Source: Desulfomonile tiedjei DSM 6799
GTDB taxonomy: Bacteria > Desulfobacterota > Desulfomonilia > Desulfomonilales > Desulfomonilaceae
NCBI RefSeq assembly: GCF_000266945.1
Contig: NC_018025.1
Coordinates: forward strand, 6,436,105 to 6,500,104
Direction of reading: 5' to 3'
DNA: 64,000 bases
Made by a program: the position numbers and the translations under genes. The notes under the pieces are model-generated. The model made no database searches. It saw nothing but the letters and a program-made list of their open reading frames with translations, and was not told the origin of the DNA. Shown here piece by piece: positions 19,461 to 28,047 of this stretch; the stretch's first letter is position 1, and every line of letters starts with the position of its first letter.

Positions 19461-20161
19461 CGCAGAAGACTCCGGCCAGGCCTTTGATGCATGATTTTCT
19501 GAATGCGCCTATGACAGGCGAGGAAATTGAACGCCGCTCATTTGAGATAATTGACAGTCAAATGGGGAATGCTCCTTTTTCCCCGGACGAATGGCAGGTG
19601 GTCCGGCGGCTTCTTCATACCACTGCAGATTTCGGTATTGCCGAGAACGTACGTTTTTCGAAGGATGCCATTTCCGAGGGAATCAAGGCTCTTCGGTCCG
19701 GTGCTCCGATATTTGCCGATTCAAATATGATCCGATCGGGTCTCTCTCTGGCAAGGCTCAGGCAAGTCTGTCCTGCGTACAAAGCTGATTCTATTGTCTG
19801 CCATGTGGCAGACGAGGAAGTTGCCCGTCAATCCCGGGAAACAGGATTACCCAGATCGCTCCATGCGGTGCGCAAGGCACGGTCTGTGCTCGATGGGGCA
19901 ATAGCAGTGTTCGGAAATGCACCGGTCGCTCTTCTTGAGCTGAACCGTCTTGTTATGGAGGAAGGGCTCAGGCCTGCTCTGGTAATCGGCATGCCAGTGG
20001 GGTTTGTGCACGTGATTGAGAGTAAAGACGAACTCATGACCCTTGCGGTTCCATTTATTGCGATAAATGGGCGGCGCGGCGGCAGTCCCTTGGCCGTTGC
20101 CGCGATACATGCCCTTTGCTCTCTCGCGATGGAAAAACAGATGGAGGCGAGTCAACAATGA
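19457..20161 (+). CDS. cbiC: Cobalt-precorrin-8 methylmutase CbiC
   Basis: It moves a methyl group from C11 to C12, turning cobalt-precorrin-8 into cobyrinate. The protein has 234 residues; the FADSNMIRSGL segment, the helix after it, and VIGMPVGFVHVIESKDEL with the catalytic-type His are typical of CbiC/CobH. It overlaps the end of cbiA by 4 bp (ATGA). Confidence 0.93.
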   Translation: MTQKTPARPLMHDFLNAPMTGEEIERRSFEIIDSQMGNAPFSPDEWQVVRRLLHTTADFGIAENVRFSKDAISEGIKALRSGAPIFADSNMIRSGLSLARLRQVCPAYKADSIVCHVADEEVARQSRETGLPRSLHAVRKARSVLDGAIAVFGNAPVALLELNRLVMEEGLRPALVIGMPVGFVHVIESKDELMTLAVPFIAINGRRGGSPLAVAAIHALCSLAMEKQMEASQQ

Positions 20162-20216
20162 TCTTCATTGCAGGAGACCGGGATTCCGGTCCCTTAGAGA
20201 GAAAAGAGGTGTGGCA

Positions 20217-20717
20217 TTGAGCATGGAACTTACCGCGATAATTCTTCTCGGTCATGGAAGCCGAGTCCCCGAAGCCGGAAAAAACATGGTGCGAGTTGCA
20301 GAGGGCTTGAAAAGAAAACACGGATACTTCATGGTGGAAGTCTGCTACATGTCGCGACTCGGTCCCCATTTTCCTGAAACGTTTGAAAAATGCGTGAGAA
20401 ACGGCGCGACCTGCGTGATTGTCATACCGTATTTCTTGCATGACGGATTGCATCTGGTTCTGGACATACCTGAGATGATGCAGGAAAAAGCGAATCTCTA
20501 CCCGCAGGTCAAAGTCATCCTGGGGAATAATCTCGGGTACGACGACATGCTCATCGACCTGGTGCAACGAAGAATTGACGATTCAATAGCTCTGGAAGAC
20601 GTCAAGGACCTGGTGTTACCCCCAAAAGAAAAGTTTCCTATCCCACCCGGGCAATTTGAATTTGTACCTATGAAACCGGAAGAAGCTCAAGAATATTTTA
20701 GAAAACGGCACCACTGA
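20217..20717 (+). CDS. cbiX: Sirohydrochlorin cobaltochelatase CbiX (short form)
   Basis: It inserts cobalt into sirohydrochlorin, the entry step of the cobalt-early pathway. The short form (about 165 residues) works as a homodimer. LLGHGSR near residue 11 holds one metal-binding His and PYFLHDGLHL near 82 the others. A 30-residue Pro/Glu-rich tail is extra. The TTG at 20217 is 7 bp after an AGAGG site; the ATG at 20223 is the alternative. The reading frame opens further upstream inside cbiC, but that part is not protein-like. There is no poly-His stretch. Confidence 0.9.
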   Translation: MSMELTAIILLGHGSRVPEAGKNMVRVAEGLKRKHGYFMVEVCYMSRLGPHFPETFEKCVRNGATCVIVIPYFLHDGLHLVLDIPEMMQEKANLYPQVKVILGNNLGYDDMLIDLVQRRIDDSIALEDVKDLVLPPKEKFPIPPGQFEFVPMKPEEAQEYFRKRHH

Positions 20718-20728
20718 AAGGAGCCAGA

Positions 20729-21469
20729 ATGAAAACTCGTCTGAATGCGGTTTTGCTTTTATCTTCAGGATCGGTGCTGCTCTTGTCCGGTCCGGCACAT
20801 GCCATGCATATTTCTGAAGGAATCCTCCCGCTTCCCTGGGCACTCCTGTGGTTCTTGCTTTCGATTCCATTCGTAATTATGGGCTTAAGGGAACTCGCCT
20901 CCCGCACCAAAGAGGAACCGCATTTGAAGGCCATGTTAGGACTTATCGGAGCGGCAGTATTTATCATTTCCTGCATGCCGATTCCGGTGCCCACTGCGGG
21001 GACCTGCTCGCATCCGACTGGAACCGGAATGGCTGCTATTCTCATTGGGCCAAGCCTCACTGTTCTGGTGGCGAGCATCGCTTTGACGCTTCAGGCGTTG
21101 TTCCTTGCACACGGAGGCATTACCACGCTTGGAGCTGACATCTTTTCTATGGGAGTCGCCGGGGCATTTTCAGGTTATGGGGCATTCCTCCTGTGCAGAA
21201 AACTGGGAACCTCGTGGATTGTTGGCGCTTTTGCCGCTGGAATCGTTTCCGACTGGGTGACGTATGGATTCACCTCACTTGCCCTTGCAGCAGCACTCCA
21301 CCAGGACGGCTCTTTCTTCACGATGTTCGGAACGATAATGGTGGCATTTATGCCCACGCAAATTCCTCTTGGAATCCTGGAAGGATTTATCTCCGCAGGC
21401 GCTTATTCGTTCATTCATGCGCGTCGCCCCGAGTACCTCGCATTAATGGCAAGGGGGAACGTCAGATGA
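20729..21469 (+). CDS. cbiM: Cobalt ECF transporter substrate-binding protein CbiM
   Basis: The membrane S-component of the cobalt importer. A signal-peptide-like N-terminus ends at AHAMHISEG (residues of about 24-32); after cleavage the new N-terminus MHI would coordinate the metal, as known for CbiM. There are seven or so hydrophobic segments, and MPIPVPTAGTCSHPTGTG near 82-99 is the family signature. It is the first of the contiguous cbiM-cbiN-cbiQ-cbiO set. An AAAGGAGCC ribosome site precedes the ATG. Confidence 0.95.
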   Translation: MKTRLNAVLLLSSGSVLLLSGPAHAMHISEGILPLPWALLWFLLSIPFVIMGLRELASRTKEEPHLKAMLGLIGAAVFIISCMPIPVPTAGTCSHPTGTGMAAILIGPSLTVLVASIALTLQALFLAHGGITTLGADIFSMGVAGAFSGYGAFLLCRKLGTSWIVGAFAAGIVSDWVTYGFTSLALAAALHQDGSFFTMFGTIMVAFMPTQIPLGILEGFISAGAYSFIHARRPEYLALMARGNVR

Positions 21470-21747
21470 AAAAAGCACTCGCAGTTGCAGCGGTCCTTCT
21501 GGTGCTGGGAGTCATTCTCGGATCGGTAGTGTTCAACCAGTCCGCGGAATGGTCCGGAGTCGATGAAACAGTCGTGAAAAAGTTTGCTGAAGAAGCAGGC
21601 CGCCCCCCCAGCGAATCGTTTATAAAAGGAGATGCTTTGCTCTTCTTTTTTCTGCTCGCAGGAGCAGTAGGAGGCTTTATCGCCGGTTACACTTTTCGGG
21701 GACTGTTCCCTCCCGAAAGACGTATAGGTGACCCATCCCGTGTTTGA
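21466..21747 (+). CDS. cbiN: Cobalt transporter accessory protein CbiN
   Basis: A 93-residue protein with a membrane helix at each end (residues of about 4-22 and 63-82), the usual CbiN topology. It helps load CbiM. The start ATG overlaps the cbiM stop (ATGA). A longer open frame from 21193 runs within cbiM in another phase and is not used. Its last 20 bp overlap the start of cbiQ. Confidence 0.9.
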   Translation: MKKALAVAAVLLVLGVILGSVVFNQSAEWSGVDETVVKKFAEEAGRPPSESFIKGDALLFFFLLAGAVGGFIAGYTFRGLFPPERRIGDPSRV

Positions 21748-22516
21748 CATTTTCTCAGATATTTTTGCATCCAGGGAAAATACACTCACTCGGGTCGATC
21801 CTCGCATTAAACTCATTTTGGCGTTGCTGCTGATTTTTTGCACGGTTCTCTCGCAAATGGTGTGGTTTCCGCTCGTGGTTTTCACGTGCTGCCTTATAAC
21901 AATGACACTAATCCGGATACCGCCGGGCCTCGTGTTGTTGAGGCTTTCCGGGCCGTTGGGCATTGTAACTGTTCTGGTTCTTCTGCAAATGTTCTTAACC
22001 GGTTCCACTCCACTCATGACTCTGCATATCGGTTCATGGACCTTCATTGCCAGTCAGGAGGGCCTTGCACGGGGAATTCTCCTGGGCAGCCGAGTATTGG
22101 CCGCTGTGAGTACCGTAATCCTTCTTGGTTCTGTTACGCCCGCGCACAAGATCTTTGCGGCGTTGCGCTGGTTCAAAATTCCCGAAGGCTGGGTGGAAAT
22201 CGCAATGCTGGTTTATCGTTACACCTTTTCTCTCCTGGATCAGACATCCGATGTGCTTACGGCTCAACGAGCCAGGCTTGGCTATTCGTCAATCAAGACC
22301 TCTCTCGGCTCGGTAGGGGTAGTTGCCGGTACCGTGCTGATCAGAGCTATGGATCAGGCAATGAGGACGTACGAAGCAATGACATTACGTGGCTATCAGG
22401 GATCTATGCCCTTTGGACCTCTTCCGGTGCTGGAGCAAAAAGATGTGAGGATTCTGACTGTTGCTGTTCCAGTTATTCTCATGGCTTTTCTTTTTGTGGA
22501 ACGGTACATCATATGA
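21728..22516 (+). CDS. cbiQ: Cobalt ECF transporter T component CbiQ
   Basis: A 262-residue transmembrane coupling protein linking CbiM to the ATPase. The N-terminus has the family's RVDPRIKLILALLLIF block (near 22-37), followed by about five membrane helices. The conserved coupling-helix region lies near 180-215, where AQRARLGY and MDQAMRTYEAMTLRGY match the Ala-Arg-Gly pattern. It starts with GTG inside the end of cbiN and overlaps cbiO by 4 bp. Confidence 0.92.
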   Translation: MTHPVFDIFSDIFASRENTLTRVDPRIKLILALLLIFCTVLSQMVWFPLVVFTCCLITMTLIRIPPGLVLLRLSGPLGIVTVLVLLQMFLTGSTPLMTLHIGSWTFIASQEGLARGILLGSRVLAAVSTVILLGSVTPAHKIFAALRWFKIPEGWVEIAMLVYRYTFSLLDQTSDVLTAQRARLGYSSIKTSLGSVGVVAGTVLIRAMDQAMRTYEAMTLRGYQGSMPFGPLPVLEQKDVRILTVAVPVILMAFLFVERYII

Positions 22517-23385
22517 TCTCTCCTGCAGTGAGTGCACAAGACGTCTGTTTCAAGTATCAGGAAGGCACTCGGGCACTCGATCGTGTGAATTTCCATGCCG
22601 ATCCCGGTGAGTTCGTCGCGATGCTCGCTTCGAATGGATCGGGCAAAACCACTCTGATTAAAGTGCTCATCGGCCTATTGAAACCAGAGAAAGGGAAAGT
22701 CGTAATACACGGCAAAGATCTCAGTCGGATTGCAAAGAAAGACCTTTTCCAGACAGTGGGATTGGTTTTGCAGAATCCGGTCGATCAGTTGTTCGCCGCT
22801 ACCGTTGAAGAAGATGTGGCGTACGGGCCGAGAAATCTCGGATTTGAAGAAGATGAAGTGCAGCGTCGCGTGGGTGAGGCCCTTGCGTGCGTGGCAGCAT
22901 CTGAACTCCGTCATCGGGCCATCCACCACCTGAGTTATGGAGAGCAAAAAAGAGTTTCCATGGCCGGGGTGCTCGCCATGAATCCTTCAATCCTGATTCT
23001 GGACGAACCGACAGCCGGGCTCGACCCTGCCGGTGAAACGCTTATGATGCGTCTACTGAACAAACTGAACAGGGAACAAGGGATTACGATAATTTTGGCC
23101 ACCCACAACGTTGATTTGCTCCCCTTATTTGCAGATCGCATATACGTTCTTCAAAGAGGAAGGGTTCTCAAGCAGGGGCCTTCGGACGAAATCTTTTGCG
23201 AACACGAGATGATACGTGATGCGTGCCTCAGGTTGCCGTACATAGCAACTCTGCTCCACAAATTGAAGCAGCATGACGGAGTCCCCATAGCAGGGCTCCC
23301 ATTGACCATAGGGGAAGCCCGCTCACGACTCTTGGAACTGATCCCGGACAACCTGATCGTGAAACAACCGGAGGTGCCCCAGTGA
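22513..23385 (+). CDS. cbiO: Cobalt ECF transporter ATPase CbiO
   Basis: A 290-residue ABC ATPase that powers the CbiMNQ importer. Walker A is NGSGKTT at residues 41-47, the Q-loop is in VLQNPVDQLFA, the signature is LSYGEQKR near 142, and Walker B is ILILDEPTAGLDP near 162. The start lies in the cbiQ stop (ATGA). The same frame is open far upstream, but that part is the shadow of cbiQ. It overlaps cbiD by 4 bp. Confidence 0.94.
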   Translation: MISPAVSAQDVCFKYQEGTRALDRVNFHADPGEFVAMLASNGSGKTTLIKVLIGLLKPEKGKVVIHGKDLSRIAKKDLFQTVGLVLQNPVDQLFAATVEEDVAYGPRNLGFEEDEVQRRVGEALACVAASELRHRAIHHLSYGEQKRVSMAGVLAMNPSILILDEPTAGLDPAGETLMMRLLNKLNREQGITIILATHNVDLLPLFADRIYVLQRGRVLKQGPSDEIFCEHEMIRDACLRLPYIATLLHKLKQHDGVPIAGLPLTIGEARSRLLELIPDNLIVKQPEVPQ

Positions 23386-24446
23386 CCGAGTCCGGGCGTA
23401 CGGGGTTTACCACCGGAACCTGCGCTGCTGCAGCGGCCAAAGCCGCCGCTATCCTTCTTCAGTCAGGTGAAAAGCCTGACAGGGTTGAAATCGGTCTGGC
23501 AAACGGTTCTCGAGTGAGGCTCCCTATTGCGGAATATTCCTCCACAGGGCAATCGGCTCGTGCCGCAGTGAAGAAAGATGCGGGAGACGATCCCGATGTC
23601 ACTGACGGTTGCCTGGTCACTGTGGAAGTATCCTGGACCGATTCATCAGAGATACAGCTTGTTGCCGGTGAAGGTGTCGGGACCGTGACAAAACCCGGGC
23701 TCGCTATACCACCGGGTGAACCCGCAATCAACCCTGTTCCCAGAAGGATGATTGCCGAGGCTGTTCGGGAAATAAGCAATCGCGGAGTCCGGATCGCCGT
23801 TAGCATTCCGGGTGGAAGAGAACTGGCTGAGAAAACTTTTAATCCAAGACTTGGCATAGAGGGCGGTCTCTCCATACTCGGGACGTCGGGGATTGTCCGG
23901 CCGTTCAGTTTGGAAGCTTTGAAGGATACGCTTGTCGTTTCCTTGAACGTCGCGGCCGCGTGCGATATTCGATATCCCGTGTTCGTGCCGGGCAGAATCG
24001 GTGAAAAAGCTGCACGACGTCATTTCAGCATCACATCCGAACAATTGATAGAAGTGAGCAACGCATGGGGATTTGTGCTTGACGAGACGGTCAAGTACCG
24101 TTTCAATGCTTTGCTGGTGCTCGGACATCCGGGCAAACTGGCGAAGTTGGCACAAAACGAGTGGGACACTCATTCATCCAATTCGAGCAGTGCAGTACCT
24201 GCAATGTTGAAGTTGGCTGAAGAAGTGGTGGGAAAAAGACCGCCAGATTCTCTTACAGTGGAAGCAATTTTCGGGGATCTCGCAATTGATGAAAAGCGCG
24301 TACTTGCCGATGCTGTCGCGGCTCGGATCGAGGCTGCCGTTTTTCAGCGAGTACAAAAACGTTTTTCCGTATCCGTGGTTCTGGTAGATCTCCGGGGTGA
24401 AATCCTCGGAACGCACGGAGATCTGAGCTTTTGGAAAAAGAGTTGA
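23382..24446 (+). CDS. cbiD: Cobalt-precorrin-5B C1-methyltransferase CbiD
   Basis: It methylates C1 of the corrin ring in the anaerobic pathway. The N-terminal signature RTGFTTGTCAAAAAKAA lies near residues 5-21, and the GGLSILGTSGIVRPFS block near 161. The 354-residue length is usual. The GTG start overlaps the cbiO stop, and the end overlaps cbiE by 16 bp. Confidence 0.94.
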   Translation: MTESGRTGFTTGTCAAAAAKAAAILLQSGEKPDRVEIGLANGSRVRLPIAEYSSTGQSARAAVKKDAGDDPDVTDGCLVTVEVSWTDSSEIQLVAGEGVGTVTKPGLAIPPGEPAINPVPRRMIAEAVREISNRGVRIAVSIPGGRELAEKTFNPRLGIEGGLSILGTSGIVRPFSLEALKDTLVVSLNVAAACDIRYPVFVPGRIGEKAARRHFSITSEQLIEVSNAWGFVLDETVKYRFNALLVLGHPGKLAKLAQNEWDTHSSNSSSAVPAMLKLAEEVVGKRPPDSLTVEAIFGDLAIDEKRVLADAVAARIEAAVFQRVQKRFSVSVVLVDLRGEILGTHGDLSFWKKS

Positions 24447-25078
24447 ATCATCGTATTACAGTCGTAGGATGCGGTCCAGGATCTCCGGATTACATCACGC
24501 CGGCAGCTCACAAAGCGGTGGCAGCATCTGACGTGTTGATCGGTGCTTCTCGTTTGCTGGATGTCTTCACAGAAAGTACAGCGGAACGAATTGCGGTCAC
24601 TGCGAATATTGGGGAAGTGCTGGAACGAATTCGATCCATCCCGGTGGAAAAACGCGTTGCAGTGCTGGTAACGGGAGACCCGGGTATTTTCAGTCTCTCG
24701 AAAAAGATCGTTGCCAATTTCGGCCGTGAAGCATGCCGGATCATCCCCGGAGTGAGTTCCGTTCAGGCTGCATTCGCTGCAATCGGCTTGGACTGGGCGG
24801 ACGCAGCGATTATCAGCGCGCATAAGGAAGATCCTGAGGACAGTCCATCCGTGGACTCCTGGGATAAAATCGCCATTTTGGGAGGCCGCGACAATTCACT
24901 CAAATGGATTGCATCTCATTTGCCCGAAGATACGGTGAACCAACGACGAATATTTCTTTGCGAAAATCTCACTCTGCATGACGAATGCATTCGAGAGATC
25001 GACCCGGAAGAACTCGCAAGCCTTCGCACGAGTTCCCGGACAGTTGTCATTGTGGTGAAAAAGGATTTGTTATCATGA
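24431..25078 (+). CDS. cbiE: Cobalt-precorrin-7 C5-methyltransferase CbiE
   Basis: A SAM-dependent tetrapyrrole methylase of 215 residues that methylates C5. VVGCGPGSPDYIT is near 11-23, GDPGIFSL near 83, and IIPGVSSVQAA near 103. In many genomes CbiE is fused to or followed by CbiT, which methylates C15 and decarboxylates. This protein has only the CbiE half, and no cbiT follows in the operon. Confidence 0.92.
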   Translation: MEKELNHRITVVGCGPGSPDYITPAAHKAVAASDVLIGASRLLDVFTESTAERIAVTANIGEVLERIRSIPVEKRVAVLVTGDPGIFSLSKKIVANFGREACRIIPGVSSVQAAFAAIGLDWADAAIISAHKEDPEDSPSVDSWDKIAILGGRDNSLKWIASHLPEDTVNQRRIFLCENLTLHDECIREIDPEELASLRTSSRTVVIVVKKDLLS

Positions 25079-25803
25079 ATAGAGGAACTTTGTATGGCAT
25101 TGGAATCGGTCCGGGCGATCCGGACTTGATTACGGTAAAGGCTGCAAAAATACTTGGTGAAGCAAAACACGTATTTGTTCCCAAAGCGCGAAAAGGTATG
25201 GAAAGCCTTGCATTGACGATTGCACGCAAACACATCAATCCCGATGCGGAAATTCACGAAATCCTTTTTCCTATGACTACAGATCGTGAAGAACTCGAGG
25301 CTCGCTGGGAAGAATCCGCCCGTATAGTGGGAGAAACCCTGGAAGCAGGTGAAGATGCTTGTTTTCTTACCCTGGGAGATGCTCTCCTCTATTCCACGTA
25401 CATTTATCTCCTTCGAGCGCTCAAGCGCCGCAGTCCCGGAACCAATGTCGTCACCATCCCGGGGATCACCGCTTTCAGCGCTGCCGCTGCTCTGGCAGAC
25501 TTTCCTGTGGGCCAGGGAAAAGAGCCGGTTACCATAATACCTACTGCAGACGATCTTGAGGCCGTTCGACATGCGGTGACTTCAGGGGGAACTGTTATTC
25601 TCATGAAGATTGGCAAACGCCTTGGAGGAATTCTGGACATTCTGAAAAATGCAAAGGCTCTTGGAAGGGCGGTTTTCGTTTCTCACGTGGGGATGGACGG
25701 TCAAAGGATAGAAACGGATCTTACAAAGCTCAGGGGTGAAGAGGCGGATACCGGCTACATGTCAATCATTCTCGTCCGAATGAATCCGGAGAAAAACGCA
25801 TGA
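25075..25803 (+). CDS. cbiL: Cobalt-factor-II C20-methyltransferase CbiL
   Basis: A tetrapyrrole methylase that acts on cobalt-factor II right after CbiX. It has 242 residues: GIGIGPGDPDLITVKAAKIL near 8-27 (the start chosen places it correctly), FVPKARKG near 34, TLGDALLYSTYIYL near 101, and IPGITAFSAAAA near 124. The ATG overlaps the cbiE stop. The open frame extends upstream into cbiE without protein character. The cobalt-first name is used because CbiX, CbiD and CbiG are present. Confidence 0.92.
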   Translation: MNRGTLYGIGIGPGDPDLITVKAAKILGEAKHVFVPKARKGMESLALTIARKHINPDAEIHEILFPMTTDREELEARWEESARIVGETLEAGEDACFLTLGDALLYSTYIYLLRALKRRSPGTNVVTIPGITAFSAAAALADFPVGQGKEPVTIIPTADDLEAVRHAVTSGGTVILMKIGKRLGGILDILKNAKALGRAVFVSHVGMDGQRIETDLTKLRGEEADTGYMSIILVRMNPEKNA

Positions 25804-26558
25804 AAGTGTATTTCGTCGGCGCCGGTCCGGGAGATCCGGATCTGCTCACCGTTAAGGCCAGACACCTGCTGGAGAATTGTGCCATCTGCATCTATGCCGG
25901 ATCTCTGGTGAGCCCTGATGTAGTTGCTATTGTGCCTTCCCATGCCGAAAAGCACGATTCCGCGAACATGGATTTGCCTCAAATCGTCGCTGTGTTTAAG
26001 GATGCAAATGCGAGAAATGTTGATGTAGTGCGGCTCCACACGGGAGATCCTTCTATTTACGGCGCCATCGGCGAGCAAATGACCGAACTGGACAAGCTCG
26101 GAATCGACTACGAAGTTGTGCCGGGAGTAAGCTCGTTCCAGGCTACCGCCGCAGCGCTGAAAACCGAGCTTACCGCTCCTGAGACGGCGCAGACTATCAT
26201 ATTGACTCGTGCATCCGGCAGGACTCCTGTTCCTCCGGAGCAGGACCTTGAAATCCTGGCGCGAACTCACGCAACCCTGTGCATTTTCCTGTCTGTTCAC
26301 AAGATGGCCGAAGCAGCCGACATGCTTGCCACGCATTATGGTGCCGATTGTCCTGCTGCTGTGGCATACAAAGTCTCCTGGAAAGATGAACTTATTATCC
26401 GGGGGACATTGGACGATATAGCCGAAAAAGTCCGGAATGCCGGTATTCGCAAGACCGCGATGATTGTCGTCGGCCGAGCTTTATCGAGAGGCCTCCCTGC
26501 TTCCAAGCTTTACGATCCTTCATTTTCCCACGAATACCGTGTGGCGGACCCGCAATGA
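25800..26558 (+). CDS. cbiF: Cobalt-precorrin-4 C11-methyltransferase CbiF
   Basis: A 252-residue tetrapyrrole methylase. VGAGPGDPDLLTVKA is near 6-20, YAGSLVSPDV near 37, the LHTGDPSIYGAIGEQ loop near 79-93, and the VPGVSSFQATAAAL loop near 107-120. These match CbiF/CobM, which methylate C11. It overlaps cbiL by 4 bp and cbiG by 4 bp. Confidence 0.94.
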   Translation: MKVYFVGAGPGDPDLLTVKARHLLENCAICIYAGSLVSPDVVAIVPSHAEKHDSANMDLPQIVAVFKDANARNVDVVRLHTGDPSIYGAIGEQMTELDKLGIDYEVVPGVSSFQATAAALKTELTAPETAQTIILTRASGRTPVPPEQDLEILARTHATLCIFLSVHKMAEAADMLATHYGADCPAAVAYKVSWKDELIIRGTLDDIAEKVRNAGIRKTAMIVVGRALSRGLPASKLYDPSFSHEYRVADPQ

Positions 26559-27337
26559 TTTTCGCGGTTTTGACACTTTCGTCCGAAGGGCTGAAACTCG
26601 CTGAAGCTATCGCGTCAAAGCGCCCTGATACAGTTGTGTACGTGCACGATCAGGTGGACGTCCCCATCGGTTCGTCTGTGATCAAGTTCACCAGCGTTGT
26701 CGATTTGACCGCGCAGATCTTCAATCATTACCGCGGCCTGGTTTACATCATGCCCTGCGGAGTAGTAGTGCGTGCGATTGCTCCGCTTATTCGGCATAAG
26801 ACTGAAGATCCCGCTGTGGTTGCAGTCGACGTAGCCGGCAGATGGGCAATAAGTCTCCTGAGCGGCCATGAGGGTGGAGCAAACGATCTCGCCTTGGAAA
26901 TAGGGAATATTCTCTCTGCCGAGCCGATCGTCACCACCACAACGGAAGCACTCAAGACCCTGATCGTGGGCATAGGATGCAGAAGAGGAGCCGATGCTCG
27001 GCACATTTTGGATGCCGTGAATGGAGTTCTTTCCGAAGCTCATCTTTCCGTGAATGATGTGAGGCTGCTCGCTTCTGCGGACCTGAAAGCGGACGAGACC
27101 GGGTTGATCGATGCAGCCCGGACCCTGGGAATCCCGCTCAGGTTCGTCTCCTCACAGGAGTTGAACGATTCTCCGCGAGTATTTGAGGAATCGGATTTTG
27201 TCAGAGAAAAAGTGGACCTGCCTGCAGTTGCGGAACCCTGTGCATTGCTCGCAGGAAGGAGGACAACATTACTGATAAGAAAACAGATTCGCAACGGAGT
27301 GACCGTGGCAGTGGCCAGGGAAAACTCTTTGTGGTAG
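26555..27337 (+). CDS. cbiG: Cobalt-precorrin-5A hydrolase CbiG (short form)
   Basis: CbiG opens the ring lactone and releases the C20 carbon as acetaldehyde, a step unique to the anaerobic route. The signature VAGRWAISLLSGHEGGAN lies near 90-107, and the C-terminal domain starts at IVGIGCRRGA near 138. At 260 residues it is shorter than the usual 330-360; the linker domain between the two conserved parts appears to be missing or reduced. Its 3' end overlaps cbiH by 70 bp if the ATT start of cbiH is right. Confidence 0.9.
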   Translation: MIFAVLTLSSEGLKLAEAIASKRPDTVVYVHDQVDVPIGSSVIKFTSVVDLTAQIFNHYRGLVYIMPCGVVVRAIAPLIRHKTEDPAVVAVDVAGRWAISLLSGHEGGANDLALEIGNILSAEPIVTTTTEALKTLIVGIGCRRGADARHILDAVNGVLSEAHLSVNDVRLLASADLKADETGLIDAARTLGIPLRFVSSQELNDSPRVFEESDFVREKVDLPAVAEPCALLAGRRTTLLIRKQIRNGVTVAVARENSLW

Positions 27338-28047
27338 GAATCGGTCCCGGCGGACCGCTGGATCGCACACCTAGAGCCGAAAAAGCCATTCTCGAAAGCC
27401 AGGTGGTGGTCGGATACAAGCGTTATCTCGATCTGATCGGCGATCTGATCCAGCAACAGGAGCTGATTTCATCAGGAATGACCAAGGAAACCGATCGCTG
27501 CCTCGAAGCAGTCCGCAAAGCCGGTGAAGGCTTCACGGTTTCGTTGATCTCCTCCGGTGATTCCGGAGTGTACGGCATGGCAGGACTCGCTCTTGAGCTG
27601 GCGAATCGCGAGAAACAGTCTTTTCCTATCGAAATCGTCCCGGGAATAACAGCAGCAGGAGCACTTGCGGCTCGTTTGGGCGCTCCGCTCATGTTGGACT
27701 TCGCGTGCATCAGTCTGAGCGATCTACTCGTCCCGTGGGATATGATTCGCAAACGATTGGAGGCAGTGGCTGCCGCTGATCTGGTGACTGCTTTGTACAA
27801 TCCCAGGAGCAAGAAACGCACGGAACAACTGGACGAGGCTGCGGCCATATTCAGAAGATACCGGAAAGGCAGCACCCCGGTGGGAATAGGGACCTCAGTC
27901 GGAACCAAAGACGAGCGCATTGTGATTGCCGATCTCGACACATTCCTGGATTTTGAAATCACCATGAGGAGCATTGTCATTATCGGCAATACCTCTTCCA
28001 GGTTGCTCGACGGATGGTTTGTGACTCCACGCGGTTACAAGGTATGA
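27268..28047 (+). CDS. cbiH: Cobalt-precorrin-3 C17-methyltransferase CbiH, likely ATT start
   Basis: A tetrapyrrole methylase that contracts the ring and methylates C17. Key blocks are GKLFVVGIGPGG, SSGDSGVYGMAGLALE, IVPGITAAGALAARLGAPL and YNPRSKKRTEQL. The first ATG/GTG/TTG in frame is GTG at 27331, which would remove the first beta-strand residues (GKLFV) of the SAM-binding motif. Upstream in frame, a perfect AAGGAGG (27256-27262) sits 5 bp before an ATT at 27268, giving 259 residues starting TDKKTDSQ. I infer the rare ATT start; the conservative start is 27331. Confidence 0.88.
   Translation: MTDKKTDSQRSDRGSGQGKLFVVGIGPGGPLDRTPRAEKAILESQVVVGYKRYLDLIGDLIQQQELISSGMTKETDRCLEAVRKAGEGFTVSLISSGDSGVYGMAGLALELANREKQSFPIEIVPGITAAGALAARLGAPLMLDFACISLSDLLVPWDMIRKRLEAVAAADLVTALYNPRSKKRTEQLDEAAAIFRRYRKGSTPVGIGTSVGTKDERIVIADLDTFLDFEITMRSIVIIGNTSSRLLDGWFVTPRGYKV

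Noticed and set aside
21838..22512. Upstream extension of the cbiO frame
   Set aside because: It lies in another phase of cbiQ and has no ABC-like sequence; the ATG at 22513 overlaps the cbiQ stop as elsewhere in the operon.
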